Part shown: positions 19,849-30,046 of the stretch, in pieces
How the letters are laid out: every line of letters begins with the position of its first letter
Numbering within the stretch: the stretch's first letter is position 1
Source of the DNA: Diphasiastrum complanatum
Lineage: Eukaryota; Streptophyta; Lycopodiopsida; Lycopodiales; Lycopodiaceae
Assembly (NCBI GenBank): GCA_029204225.1
Contig: MU835923.1
Coordinates: 1-35,051 of the forward strand
Length of the DNA stretch: 35,051 bases
Direction of reading: 5' to 3'
The notes under the pieces: generated by a model
Database searches by the model: none
Told to the model about the DNA's origin: nothing
What the model saw: the letters and a program-made list of their open reading frames with translations, nothing else
Program-made: the position numbers and the translations under genes

Positions 19849-20343
19849 AAATGTTTAGAGTGGATAGGATCCAGCCGTATGTGGTTGGCTGTTGTTGTGG
19901 TTTTCGGCATAAGATGAGGCAACATTTAGTGTTTGACACAGTGTAAAGAACAGCCCCAGCCGTATGCGGCGGGATACGTACTGTTAGTTTGATACCACTG
20001 TTGAATTAATGTTCAATGTGTTTTTTGTGCAACGCATGCCTGGTGTAATGCGGTGTAATATGTGTGCTTATGAAATGCTATAAAGGGGGTTGTATTTCTG
20101 TGTTGTGCATCTGCCATCAATCTCTGCAGTTGAAACTAACTGAAAATACGCACATACCATTCGAAATAAAATTGAAAACAGAGCATCACAATTACAAATT
20201 GACAAATACACAATGTGCAGCGAATAGAGTACATCCAACACTGATATAATATGGAAAATGGTCTGAATACGGTGCTTGACCATCTGGCCGCAAAACATGG
20301 AACATGATATCAAACTGCTAAAAATAAAATAACAGAGCTACAA
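19849..20343. other. shared 3' intergenic region between ORF R and transposase, copy 1
   Basis: This non-coding stretch aligns by eye with 24316-24839. It has two CAGCCGTATGxGGC motifs (about 19872 and 19957) and AT-rich sequence likely holding both 3' ends (AATAAAATTGAAAA near 20165). Confidence 0.6.
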
Positions 20344-21490
20344 TCAATGCTCTGGCTCTAACTCAGACGAATGCTCCAGAGACAACTCAGGGCCCCGAGC
20401 TGACTCTCGCAATTGATATCTATGCCTATTTGGAACTGGCATGGGCTGTGTATCCGAGGAGGAGGACTCGTCATCCTCATCCTCCCAATCTGCCTCCGCA
20501 TCAGCCCCCAAGCAAGCCAAACCGACTAGACTTGCTCCAACTGGCTGTGATACTACACCTCTACCTGCACCCGGGGCCCTGCGAGGTTGTCCTCTCTTCC
20601 CTGGCTGTTTCTGTGCTCAACCTTTCTTGTTCGGTGCACCCTTGGGCCTTCCTGGTCTCTTGCGGACGAGGGGAGCTGTCAATGCCTCATCACCCCCATG
20701 CAGATCACCTGGCTGGCTGGGCTGGGCCCAAGCTGAGGCCGGCTGGGATAGAGAAGCCAAAGATGGGTACCCCTGTGCAGCTGATAGTGGAGGATAGGCC
20801 CGTGGAGTGTGTGCCCGTGGGGCTGCTGCTGGCGGAGGAACTGGCTGTGGAGGGGCCGTCCCTGGAGGAGGCAAGTATAGCGGCGATATGTACTAAAAGG
20901 GGCGCTGCAGTGGCCTGTACTGGTACATACTGGGTACTGCCACTGGAGGAGCCACTATGGATGTGGGCGCTGCAAAGGAAAACTTGGGCACTGGAGCCAA
21001 TGGAGCCTGGACCCTAAACCTGGGCACTGGAGGAGCCACTGAAGGAGCCACTGTGGATGTGGGCGTTGCAAGAGAAAACCTGGGCATAGATGGTGGCCTG
21101 CCATGGAAACCTGGTGCTGCAGAAGTGGATGGCGATGGAGGGGCTATTGGCCTCAACGACATCGGTGGCACTGGAGGTGCTGTGCGGCGCACGTACACCC
21201 TCTGAGGAACTGGAGGAACTGTAGGCACCTCGTGTAGCTGCTCTGGCTGAGACTCTGTGTAGGGCATGCTAGCTAGAGAGGATGGGGGCGCCCTGACGCT
21301 CGGCATCTGCTGGGCCTCTGAATCCAACTCTACTCAAGTCGTCTAGCTGGGCATTCGAATATAAATGCTCTGGGCTCTGGGACTCATCATGTGCACCATG
21401 CCCATGACTCTGTGATGCATGCATCCAAGCAGCTGCGGAAGGTAAGCCCAAATCACTCTGCCCCCTATCAAGAGCCTCCTCCATCATATC
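20344..21490 (-). pseudogene. hAT-like transposase C-terminal extension, copy 1
   Basis: On the minus strand, one frame from about 21327 to the stop at 20344 is interrupted only by two stops (20893 and 20617). It encodes a proline-rich region (PPVPPMSLRPIAPPSPS, PPPGTAPPQPVPPP), an AT-hook-like RKRPGRPKGAPNKK (about 20660-20620) and the acidic tail DESSSSDTQPMPVPNRHRY, which is nearly identical to the transposase tail at 24840-24990. A preceding piece in another frame (21487-21330) reads GLPSAAAWMHASQSHGHGAH. The catalytic part is missing; copia sequence starts near 21500. The AT-hook/proline region has no counterpart in copy 2. Confidence 0.65.
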
Positions 21491-21499
21491 AACATAAGA

Positions 21500-21779
21500 A
21501 GAAAGACGAGAGCCAGTTCGCTTCCAAAGAGATTTGGATATTTTGTGGAAGCTCCATCAACTTATGAAGAAGCGATGCAAAGTAAAGAACCAAGTTTGGA
21601 AAGTACAACCTTTACCACCAGGAAGAAAGGCAATAGATTGCAAATGGCTCTACAAACTTAAATTTTCACCCGAAGGTGATACTACACGCTTCAAGGCTCG
21701 CCTTGTAGCAAAAGGTTATTCTCAAAAGTTTGGAGTTGACCATTTTGATACGTTTTCTCCCGTTGTAAAGCAAGCTAGC
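21500..21779 (+). pseudogene. Ty1/copia reverse transcriptase fragment
   Basis: [20 protein letters not shown] in one frame is followed in another by [40 protein letters not shown] and [11 protein letters not shown], the conserved start of copia-type RT. The segment that should connect them is deleted. It is wedged between the transposase C-terminal extension and the gag of element B. Confidence 0.85.
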
Positions 21780-21782
21780 ATA

Positions 21783-22540
21783 CGTGCTCAGTGGGCTGTA
21801 GATCTGCGAAAAGATAAGAAAGCTCTATAAACTGATCTGTATAAGAAGCAAGGTCACTGGTCTGAGTGAGACTACGAAATGTATCACGTTGGCGATCGAG
21901 CCGCTGAGGATCAATCATAGCATGACGGAGGTCACGACGAAAGATATGCCATAAATGGAGCCCTTCCCGATCAGGATCAGGCTCGATAAACTCGCCACCA
22001 CGTGGCGGCGCGTCCATCTAAATATAAAGCAGCCAACTGGATCTTATGAGGATCAGTCTTAGGGTAGATCTGAAAATATGTGTCAAGCTTAGCAAACCAA
22101 TTCTCTAATAAGTTCCCGTCAGAGGAACCGGAATAGGTAGCAAGCTGTACCCTATTACAAAAGTCTCGAGCAAAGTGTGGCTCAGGAAGTGGGGGACATG
22201 AAAAGAAACCAGGAGTTGGGTTAGGTGGAACAAACAGTCCACCACCAGGCGGACTAGCAGAGGAAGATGGAAATCCCAATGGAGGGGCAGTCCCAAATGA
22301 AGGAAAAACAGGAGCTTTGCCAGGACCATGAGGCTGTAAAGAATCAATCTGTGACTGCATAGTAGCAAAGCCCGTCATAATTGTATCGAAGCGATGAAGG
22401 AGGCCAGAAAGGGTCTCATCCATGCGACGAAACTGATCGGATAAGGTTTCCTGAGTAGTCTCACTCGGGGTAGGTGAATGTGCCATAATGATAGTGGAAG
22501 GAATAGACGAAAACTTGAGGGAGCGGACTCTTGTCGTCAC
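21783..22540 (-). pseudogene. LTR element B gag
   Basis: The minus-strand frame from 22540 (or the internal Met near 22484, MAHSPTPSETTQETLSDQFR) encodes a helical N-terminus, a proline/glycine linker (FPSFGTAPPLGFPSSSASPP) and the capsid-like block LATYSGSSDGNLLENWFAKL then LDGRAATWWRVY. A frame change near 22015 leads to IFRRDLRHAMIDPQRLDRQR and [14 protein letters not shown]. The zinc knuckle and pol are absent; copia sequence cuts it at about 21780. Its 5' leader, PBS and LTR follow at higher coordinates. Confidence 0.82.
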
Positions 22541-23149
22541 CCCAAATTAGCCTATTACAACCAATATTATCACAACTAAGGAAGGGCAGCAATTAACAAT
22601 TGAAAAAGTGGGAAACGAAGGCTGTAAAAATGTGCTGGACAGCCAGGGGAAAAATGTCAATTTGAAAGATCAAACGGTATCGGAATTCCGTGAAATGTGG
22701 TGAAGAATGGGCGCTAGACAGCCTTTTGATAAGCTGTAAAAGATGGCTGGAAACGGAGAAAAAATAGGCAAAAGTGACAAGTCGGAAGTGCTGGGGCAGC
22801 AATGTACAGGTTGAAGAATTTTGGTGGTTTGGAATAGCAAATGATGTCGGAATTGGGTAATTCTTGGATGAGGATGGGCGCTGGATAGTCTGGGAACTGA
22901 TTGTGGAAGATGGCTGCAAACTGGAAAAATATCGGATGAAAGTGACAGGTCGGAAGGCAGGGACAGCGATGGAAGGAAGGAGGAGGAGCGCTAGGCAGCA
23001 AGGAGCTGGAGCAGGGGGAGTGCTGGAGCAAGGCACTCAAGGCAGCAACGGAGCAGGGCTGTCAAGGCAGCAACGGAGCTGTAGGAACAGCGATGGAGGA
23101 GCAAGGCAAGGCAACAAAAAAAAAAATTCCAGATTGTGCTCAGGAAAGT
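22541..23149 (-). repeat. untranslated leader of element B
   Basis: Non-coding. It carries diverged GGGCGCTGGACAGCCT-type units (about 22708 and 22871) followed by AAGATGGCTGxAAACxG, as in element A, and tandem short GGAGCAGGGCTGTCAAGGCAGC-like repeats (about 22995-23090). Confidence 0.6.
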
Positions 23150-23161
23150 GCTCTGATACCA
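23150..23161 (-). other. primer-binding site, element B
   Basis: The minus strand reads TGGTATCAGAGC directly after the LTR end TAACT, identical to the element A site. Confidence 0.85.
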
Positions 23162-23593
23162 AGTTAAGAATAGAGTCACAGCTGATCTAGAGCTAAGCTA
23201 TGAAAGCATCACATAAGCAAGACTTAAGCTATGAAAGCAGCACATAAGCAAGACTTTACCCTAGAAAGCAGAAAAGAGAGAGATTAAGGAGGCTAAAGAG
23301 AGAGATCAATATCATCAGCTGAATAACAAATGACACAATTTCCCTACTTATAGCCAAGAGGAAGCCCTAAAAGGAAGCTTTTGGTGGCTAGGGCCCAACC
23401 GGGAGGGAAAATAGTGCGCCCTCCAAGAAGGCCCCCAGGGGCTCTCCAGTAATATGTCCAAATGGCCTAATAATGAGTAATAAGGCCAAAGGCCAACCAT
23501 ATAGTCTAAGTGTCAGTAATGAATAAAAAAGGGCCCAAGGCCTACTTATGCATATAAATGGACGCGCGAATGTAATGAGCCGAGTCCATAACT
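23162..23593 (-). mobile_element. 5' LTR of minus-strand LTR element B
   Basis: This 432-bp LTR matches 1238-1679. On the minus strand it starts AGTTATGGAC and ends TAACT. Its outer end adjoins the upstream region of ORF R copy 2, which appears truncated by it. Confidence 0.82.
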
Positions 23594-23972
23594 CCTACCA
23601 AAATAGGTGGGTGTAAAAAAAGAGGGTACAATACATGGTGCAGGGGACTAGTGCAACAGCACATGGGCATTGTGGGTGAGCAGACCATGGGGCCAATGGG
23701 AGAGCAACACAAGGGTGGAGCAACACATGGGGGCAGGTACAGAGGCACATGGAGGGATGATGGGGATCCACATGGCCGATCAGGCTGTGGGGATGAATAA
23801 GCACTCACAATGCCATTGTGAGAGGCATTTTCAGAGGCTGTGAGAGAGCCAATGATAGCCAGTGAGAGAGCAAGCGAGAGCCAGTGACAGGCTGTGAGAG
23901 GCTGTTTGAGAGCCAGGGTGCTGTGAGAGGGTGTTCGAGGACCAGGGTGCTGTGAGGAGAAGGTCGATCGAG
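23594..23972 (+). promoter_or_regulatory. upstream region of ORF R, copy 2
   Basis: This matches 30210-30546 upstream of copy 3. The copy 3 TATA-like GGGATAAATAGG is here GGGATGAATAAG (about 23791). It is followed by repeated GAGAGCCAGTGAGAG-type units (about 23838-23935), a likely transcribed leader. Confidence 0.5.
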
Positions 23973-24315
23973 ATGGCAGAGTGCATACCACCGAAGCCTG
24001 AGGGCGAAGCCAGGAGGAAGCTCAAAGAAGATATCCGAAGGCACAACGAAAGACATCGGAAGCAAGAGGCAAACATTGTAGAGATGCTGCGACAGACTCG
24101 GCAGAGAAACCCAGAGCTGCATCCCCGCCCCCGCTGTGACCCCTGCCCCCGCTGTCGAGCTGGATTTGGATGAGCAGATCGGAATGAACTTCACACGACG
24201 ACAGCTCATCATGGTCAGGGAAAGGGCGGCCAGACGTCGGGCTAACTAGGAGGCAGAGCGAGAGCAACAGAACAATGCACCTGACGAGGGCGAGGAGTCG
24301 GTGGAGGATCAGTAG
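23973..24315 (+). pseudogene. transposon accessory ORF R, copy 2
   Basis: It opens MAECIPPKPEGEARRKLKED and follows copy 1 (HNERHRKQEANIVEML). A two-base deletion near 24121 shifts the frame, after which the parallel frame restores ELDLDEQIGMNFTRRQLIMV. A TAG near 24247 and the usual end EESVEDQ follow. The lesions differ from those of copies 1 and 3. The stop is 525 bases from the convergent transposase's inferred end. Confidence 0.7.
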
Positions 24316-24839
24316 GCATCTTTAGAATAGATAAGGTCCAGCCGTATGTGGCGGACTGTTGCTATGTGATTTTCGGCAGTTTAGGGTGTGGCAAATAACT
24401 AGATGGTTGCTTAAAAGAAAGACAGGATATGTAATGTTATCTTGATACAACGGCTGAATCAATATATAGTTGTTTTTGTGCAACACGAGCCTGGTCATGT
24501 GAAATGCAATCTCTGTAATTTTTTAAATGCAAATGTAATACATGTGTTTATGAAATGTCGTTTGGGGTGTAGGGGTAATTGTTGTGCCCCTGATGTAGGT
24601 GCATTTATGTGAAGCTATCATTCACTTCAATCGAAATTAGTTGAAAATACGATTCACACACGCACATAGAATTTGACATAAAATTGAAAATACAGCATCA
24701 CATGTACAGAGCGACATACGCACAATGTGCAGCAAATAAAGTACGCCAAACACTGTATATAATGTGAAAAATGACCTGAGTATAATAGTCGACCGTCTGC
24801 CAGAAACAAACTACTGAAACTAAAATAACAGAGCCACAA
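24316..24839. other. shared 3' intergenic region, copy 2
   Basis: This is homologous to 19849-20343: CAGCCGTATGTGGCGGAC near 24341, then AT-rich sequence with ATAAAATTGAAAATAC near 24675. No gene is seen. Confidence 0.55.
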
Positions 24840-25904
24840 TCAATGCTCTGACTCTGACTCAGACGAATGCTCCGGAGACAACTCAGGGCCTCAAGCTGAC
24901 TCTCGCAGCCGATATCTGTGCCTGTCTGGAACTGGCATGGGCTGTGTATCCGAGGAGGAGGACTCGTCACTAGCATCATCCCAGGTAATGGGGAGCTGCC
25001 TCCTCTCTGGATCCTGAGCAGCCGGGTGACCGAACGTGCCCATCTCGAAACGAAATGCAGCTAGCTCCTCCATGAGTCTGATAGGATCCAAGCCAATGTG
25101 TGGACCCACCTTGTAGATGTACTCAAGCCAATCCGACTCGAGCTCCCTGTCTGATATCTGTGTCGGAGAGAGTAAGAGGGGATGCAAGATGTGTGCAACG
25201 TTGTGGATACTCCTGTGAAAGTAGTTCCACCGCGTCTCCCAGATGAACCTCAGCTCCGTCATCCTACAAGAAGTCGAAGCAAATTTTGGAAAAAATGTAA
25301 CATCGACAGAAAAACAAACTAGCAAACACTGAAAAGATAAAGAACAATTACAACACTGTACTGCTTACCTCTCTGGCTGCAAGATGGGCAGCTGCAGGAA
25401 CTATCCGATCCGGTCCATGAGCTCATACACCAGTCCAAGTGTCGACCCCTCGCTGTCAGCCATGCGGAGCACAATGTAGAGTGGTCGAAGCAGTCCTGAC
25501 AATGTCTGTGCATCCCTCCAGAACTGGACTTCCCTCATCGTGGAAGAAAAGTGCTCCCCATCCTCCGTGTGCTAAAACGTACTGGCATGCCAAAGATCAC
25601 TGGCAACCATCTGTAGAAGCTGTGCCCTGCACCTGATCAGACGATCGATGACCACCAAGTCGAATGCAAAGCGTGTGGGGGCTGGCTTACGGAGGTCCAA
25701 ATGGCTGAACACCCGGAACATGGCAAGAACACACCTCTTCCTGGTGACAAAAGTCGGGCCTTTAAGGCGAGTGAGGGACGTAGCAAATTCGACTAGGCAG
25801 TATCGGCAACGCACGATCTTTTGACCGGTCTTGTTGGTCTTGTCGGCAACCCGCCTGACAATGTCTTTCTCGTCCCACAGACCGGAAAGGTCGGATTGCA
25901 CCAT
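24840..25904 (-). pseudogene. hAT-like transposase with internal deletion (hAT-1)
   Basis: The minus-strand start at 25904 gives MVQSDLSGLWDEKDIVRRVA and a BED-type zinc finger start (VRCRYCLVEFATSLTRLKG) that is cut before its histidines. It jumps directly to FVTRKRCVLAMFRVFSHLDL and RKPAPTRFAFDLVVIDRL, a late part of hAT transposases, so DUF659 and part of the catalytic region are deleted. Stops occur near 25572 and 25410. An intron is likely at 25368-25265 (donor GAGAG|GTAAGC, acceptor TTGTAG|G). The last exon starts MTELRFIWETRWNYFHRSIH and includes LDPIRLMEELAAFRFEMG and an acidic S/D tail, with a late nonsense change at 24891. Confidence 0.72.
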
Positions 25905-26215
25905 TGCAATGGAGAAAACTAGGGAAAAAATGCAGATGAAGCTAAAGCTGGAAGGATGGATTGCTGGAAAAAAAACAGCAAGGTTCACTGTTGGAGAGAC
26001 GCTGAAAATGGGCGAAGGCAGGGCGAAGCAAGTCAGATGCAAGGCAGGGCGTTGCGTGGGCGAAGGGCGACGCAAGGGATCGAAGGCGGGCAGGGGGAAA
26101 CAACAGTGATGGTAGAGTGGAGGGCGCAAAATTTTTTTGGATGAAATGTGAGGGGGCGAGTAGGTTTAGGTAAAAAAAAAAATTTAAAATATTAATATTA
26201 AATAATATATTATAT

Positions 26216-26302
26216 TGTGGTACCGCGGTACCAACATGGTACCGCGGTACCAGTATGGTCCCGCAGTATCGGGATCCGCGGTACCCAGCACCGCGGGACC
26301 TA

Positions 26303-26306
<4 letters not shown>
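26216..26306. repeat. transposon terminal region with GGTACCGCGGTACC repeats
   Basis: Two perfect 14-bp palindromes GGTACCGCGGTACC (26219-26232 and 26238-26251) are followed by looser GGGATCCGCGGTACC and CCGCGGGACC motifs and the end CTATGAT (26300-26306). It lies outside the hAT-1 5' end and borders an AT microsatellite. Clusters of the same motif occur at 29310-29373 and 29985-30150, all next to (T)ATCATAG ends, so these look like subterminal transposase-binding repeats. Confidence 0.65.

Positions 26307-26334
<28 letters not shown>
26307..26334. repeat. (AT)n microsatellite
   Basis: An alternating AT tract directly abuts the CTATGAT transposon end and may be the insertion target. A matching tract is at 29265-29296. 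Confidence 0.9.
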
Positions 26335-26336
<2 letters not shown>

Positions 26337-26693
26337 AAGGAAGCGGACGGTGGACGCGGACGCGTCAGGGGTGCGTCCTGTTTGTTCCCACAGGTTCATA
26401 TCGAGGTTGTCCACTGGCCGAAACAGACGGCACCTGAAACGAATCCCGTTTGGAGAAACGGGGCCGTCGGACGAAGAGTTGCAAAACTAGTCCATTTCGC
26501 TTGACCTAATTGTGTTTCTCTCCAGTCAAAGGGCCATTTTGACCGAACGATACCCGAATCGAGCCAAGTTCGATCCCTTGGGTTCGTATTGGGATCACGA
26601 ACCTATGGACTGTGTTCCCAGACCGTTGATGCATTCTACACAGTACCATGGCCTAAGTGATGAGATAGATATAGGGTTTGGGGTGGTACAACG

Positions 26694-28487
26694 TCACGTG
26701 GGCAACGAGAGCCAGCGAGAGATAATGGGGCGACTACCGGAGCTGCAGCTACGTGCCCTCACGGTCCTCGGACCTGCTCCCCCCTCCATCAGCGGCTGCA
26801 TATCCACCCAAAAAGGCTCCATGAATAAGATGTCATGGAAGGCCAAGCCCTCTGGGGTCGTGGACAGGTCCATGGTGGTGAACTCTGCAGAAGTGGCCAT
26901 GTGCGCAATTCACCCTTGAGCTTGTGTAGCCGTTCAAGCATGATGAACTGGTAGGCGAAGCAGGTGCGAGCGGGCTTCTTCAAGTCGAGAATGCATTGAC
27001 AAACGGAATGAGAGGCACACATGGAACGAGCGAAAAAAAAAAAGAAGCATCTTGAACGAGCCAAAAAATAAGTGGAAGCTTACCTGCTGAATGTGCGGAA
27101 AAGGGCTATCATGCGGCGCTTGCGTGTGACGAAGTCCACAACCGCAAGTGCCCTCGTGAGAATCTCACTGACCCAAGGCAGGCGCCCGATGGAATGCAGG
27201 AGGAGGTCCAATGAGTGTGCGGCGCATGGAGTCCACACAATGGAGGGGTAGTCTGCCATAAGAAGCTCCCCCATACTGCGGCAGCTGGACGCATTGTCCG
27301 TCACAACCTTTCACGATACGTTCACACGATCAGTTCACAGCTTGGAAACACATTGCAATCGATCAAAAACTACGCAAAACTATTGTATCAACATTAAGTA
27401 GTAAATGACCAAGCAACTAATGAAAGAAGATTATACCTGGACAACGCGCTGTGGCCCGACCTCCTCTATCGCTGCGCGAATGATGCAGTAAATGTACTCG
27501 GCCGAATGCACTCTCCCTGCCTCGAAGGCGTCGATGTTGTGCAAGAACATGGAACCGTAACAACTAGAAACAATCACGTTGATGAGTGGACGTCTGCGAC
27601 GATCAGTCCACCCATCAGCCATGATGGAACAGCCGTATCTATCCCAAGCCTCATGCAGTGTGGCCAGTCTCTCTCTGACTGATGCAACCCGGTCCTGGAG
27701 CAAAGGGCCGCGTAGTGCGTCGGCTGTGGGTGGTGTGTAGCCGGGCCCGCAGACTGCAACTTTCGAGATAACCTCTCGAAAGATGCCGGATAATGCCATG
27801 ATAAAGGGGAGGTTCAGGTCATAGAACATTTGTGCTATGGTCTTGGTGGCCTCTCTGTGCCGCCCCTCTCTAAAAGATCCCAGCATGGACATTTGTCTGG
27901 TGCCTCGGGATGTGGATGGCTGGGAGAATGTGGATGGACGATGCGGATCTGGAGGTGGTGGCATAGGTGCAGGTGCGGAAGCGGAGGATGTGGATGGGTC
28001 GTGCAGATCTGACGGTGATGGCAAAGGCGTAGGTGCAGCAGTGGAGGCTGTGGATCCATGGGGAGTACTTGCGAAGGGGGTACGGGTGGTTGTGGCAGAG
28101 GCGGAGGCGGAGGCAGAGGCGGTGGCGGGTGCGGATGCAGCGGCGGCGATGGGTGCAGATGCAACGGTGGGGGCGGTGGCGCTGGGTGTACCAGTGGCAG
28201 GGGCGGTGGCAGTGGGTGCACCAGTGGAAATAGAGTCCACGGCATCTGTGGACGGCTCGCCGGGCTCAGCTGGCTCAGAATATGTCTCGATAATGCGAGC
28301 CCTCTCCGCAGCAGGGATGACCATACAAATGCCGATCGCATAGCGTCCCCCCGTGGGTCACTCGCAACCCCCCCAGATGTGCTCGAACACGAGAGGCGTT
28401 CCCTGTGAACTGCTTTCGACAAAAAGGGAAACGCCACTTTTTGTCGGGCATCACCTCCACCTCATCCCAGATGGGACGAGCAGCCAT
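26694..28487 (-). pseudogene. hAT-family transposase (hAT-2), BED-DUF659 type
   Basis: The minus-strand start near 28487 (MAARPIWDEVEVM) leads to a BED zinc finger whose first cysteine is phenylalanine (KKWRFPFCRKQFTGNASRVR). A frame change near 28370 follows, then a long low-complexity P/A/S/T region (28300-27950) and DUF659: MALSGIFREVISKVAVCGPG, CSIMADGWTDRRRRPLINVI, HNIDAFEAGRVHS. An intron at 27443-27317 (CCAG|GTATAA; GAAAG|G) leads to VTDNASSCRSMGELLMADYP and WTPCAAHSLDLLLHSIGRLP. A further donor lies at 27080, and LDLKKPARTCFAYQFIMLER and a piece ending FHDILFMEPFWVDM follow in other frames. The C-terminal dimerisation region is missing. Transposases of this family cut and paste DNA and make 8-bp target duplications. 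Confidence 0.78.
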
Positions 28488-28488
28488 A

Positions 28489-28547
<59 letters not shown>

Positions 28548-28562
28548 CATATCTCTGTCCCT

Positions 28563-28609
<47 letters not shown>

Positions 28610-28924
28610 GCACACACACACAGAAGCACGCAAATCCAATCTCTCTCTCCCACCCTAAACCCTAAACCCCAAGCACCCTAAAACCTAAATCCTAAACTCA
28701 CACACACACACACACCATGTCTCGTACACGCGTGCACACACACAAATCCTCTCTCTCTCCGTCCCTCACACTCTCTGTCTCTTCCTCTCTCTCTCACACA
28801 CAAATCACCACACACACATATCTGTATGCACACAAATCAACAATATCCACACACACACACACACACATAAATTACCACACAATTTTCACACACACACAAC
28901 TCATCACACACACACACACAAACA

Positions 28925-29004
<80 letters not shown>

Positions 29005-29040
29005 CTCCCACTCTCTCTCTCTCCCTCTCCCACCCTCTTT
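28488..29040. repeat. low-complexity CT/CA microsatellite region
   Basis: Long CT runs (28488-28544, 28557-28607, 28926-29000) alternate with CA runs (about 28608-28622, 28700-28714, 28853-28867, 28908-28920). Two CCCTAAA units (about 28654-28668) sit inside. Frames over these tracts encode only S/L or E/R repeats and are not genes. The region lies upstream of the hAT-2 start. Confidence 0.9.
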
Positions 29041-29084
29041 CTTTGCTCTCGGGTTCTGCGGAACAGTCCGCAGGGCCCGCGCCT

Positions 29085-29259
29085 TCTGTTTTTTTTTTTT
29101 TTCAAAAAAAAAAACGTGTCCCGGGCCTGAACGCGTTCTAGGCCCCGGACGCTGGACGCGTCCGGCCCAAAAAAAAAAATAATAATAAAAAAAAAAAAAC
29201 GCGTCCGACCCCGCCCGGGTCCGGACGCGGACACGGGCATTCCGGCCCGGACCCTCATG

Positions 29260-29264
<5 letters not shown>
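29085..29264. other. GC-rich stretch with GGACGCGTCC motifs
   Basis: Repeated GACGCGTCCGG and TCCGGACGCGGA motifs are interleaved with A homopolymers (about 29100-29115, 29168-29200). Similar GGACGCGGACGCGTC sequence occurs at 26352-26370 on the other side of hAT-2, so these may be the subterminal repeats of that transposon. Confidence 0.4.
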
Positions 29265-29302
<38 letters not shown>

Positions 29303-29304
<2 letters not shown>

Positions 29305-30046
29305 CATAGATCCAACGGTACCAAGATCCGCAGATCCTGATACCGCGGATCCATACTGATCCGCGGTACCATAATATATAGTATTTTTTTTTTAATATTT
29401 TTTTTAAATTTTTATTTTTTAAAAAATAAAATTAAGTGGGCAATATGGGTATCAGCTTGAAGCTGTTGACGAGAGCAGTGCATTTATGCAAGTTGCCGGT
29501 TCTGACGAGAGCGAACAGCCAAAGGACCAAGGGGATGCAAAACACCAAAAAGTGTGTTTTCGCTCAGGGAGTCAGAAGGCCAAATCATGAAGAGGTCATA
29601 CCGTTGGGGGGCTCTGCCCACCAAACCCTCCGTTAGGGGGCTACCGCCCCCCGAACCCCCGTTTCTCGGGGGGCTACCGCCCCCCGAACCCCCCAAGACT
29701 TGCTACTATATAGAAACTGTAATCTAGCCATCTCATAACCATCATGGTCTCGCAGTAGACCCTATACTAACAACCGTGCTTAGTAATGGCTTCTCCTCAT
29801 AACGTGGGCCATACAGATCTGAGCTCACGGTTAACTAGTGACTACTAAACTGAGAGGTGCATTATTTAGTTGTCTAACACATTTTGTAGTTGAAAGCACC
29901 GGCAACCTGCATACATGCACTGCTCTCGTCAAGAGCTTCAAGCTGATACCCATATTGCCCACTAAAACAAATTTAAAAATGGTGCCGCCCTAGTACCGCG
30001 GATTTTTGGGCGGCACCATAATGGTGGTACCACGTGCCACTATGAT
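29303..30046. mobile_element. 744-bp non-autonomous transposon with 8-bp target duplication
   Basis: The ends are ATCATAG (29303-29309) and its complement CTATGAT (30040-30046), each continuing into GGTACC-containing sequence. The flanks are identical 8-bp repeats ATGTATGT at 29295-29302 and 30047-30054. Eight bases is the hAT superfamily target size. The left subterminal region has ATCCGCGGTACC and TACCGCGGATCC motifs. No transposase is encoded. A second inverted-repeat element (29435-29963) sits inside. Confidence 0.75.
29435..29963. mobile_element. 529-bp inverted-repeat element nested inside the 744-bp element
   Basis: The ends form an inverted repeat of roughly 68 bases, starting AGTGGGCAATATGGGTATCA on the left (29435) and matching the complement of 29895-29963 with few mismatches. 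Inside are tandem GC-rich hairpins GGGGGGCTACCGCCCCCC (about 29635-29652 and 29676-29693). No coding capacity and no clear target duplication are seen. Length and long TIRs fit a Mutator-like or other MITE; the class is uncertain. Confidence 0.7.

Noticed and set aside
20430-21017. 195-codon plus-strand frame
   Set aside because: It is the antisense shadow of the proline-rich transposase C-terminus on the minus strand.
26694-26919. Plus-strand gene at 26512-26919
   Set aside because: It is antisense to the hAT-2 fragment (FHDILFMEPFWVDM) and shows no family match.
28654-28680. Interstitial telomere (CCCTAAA)n
   Set aside because: Only two exact units inside a low-complexity region; too few to claim a telomeric tract.
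28405-29258. Long open frames rich in Ser-Leu or Glu-Arg across 28405-29258
   Set aside because: They are translations of CT/GA and CA/TG microsatellites with no conserved protein.
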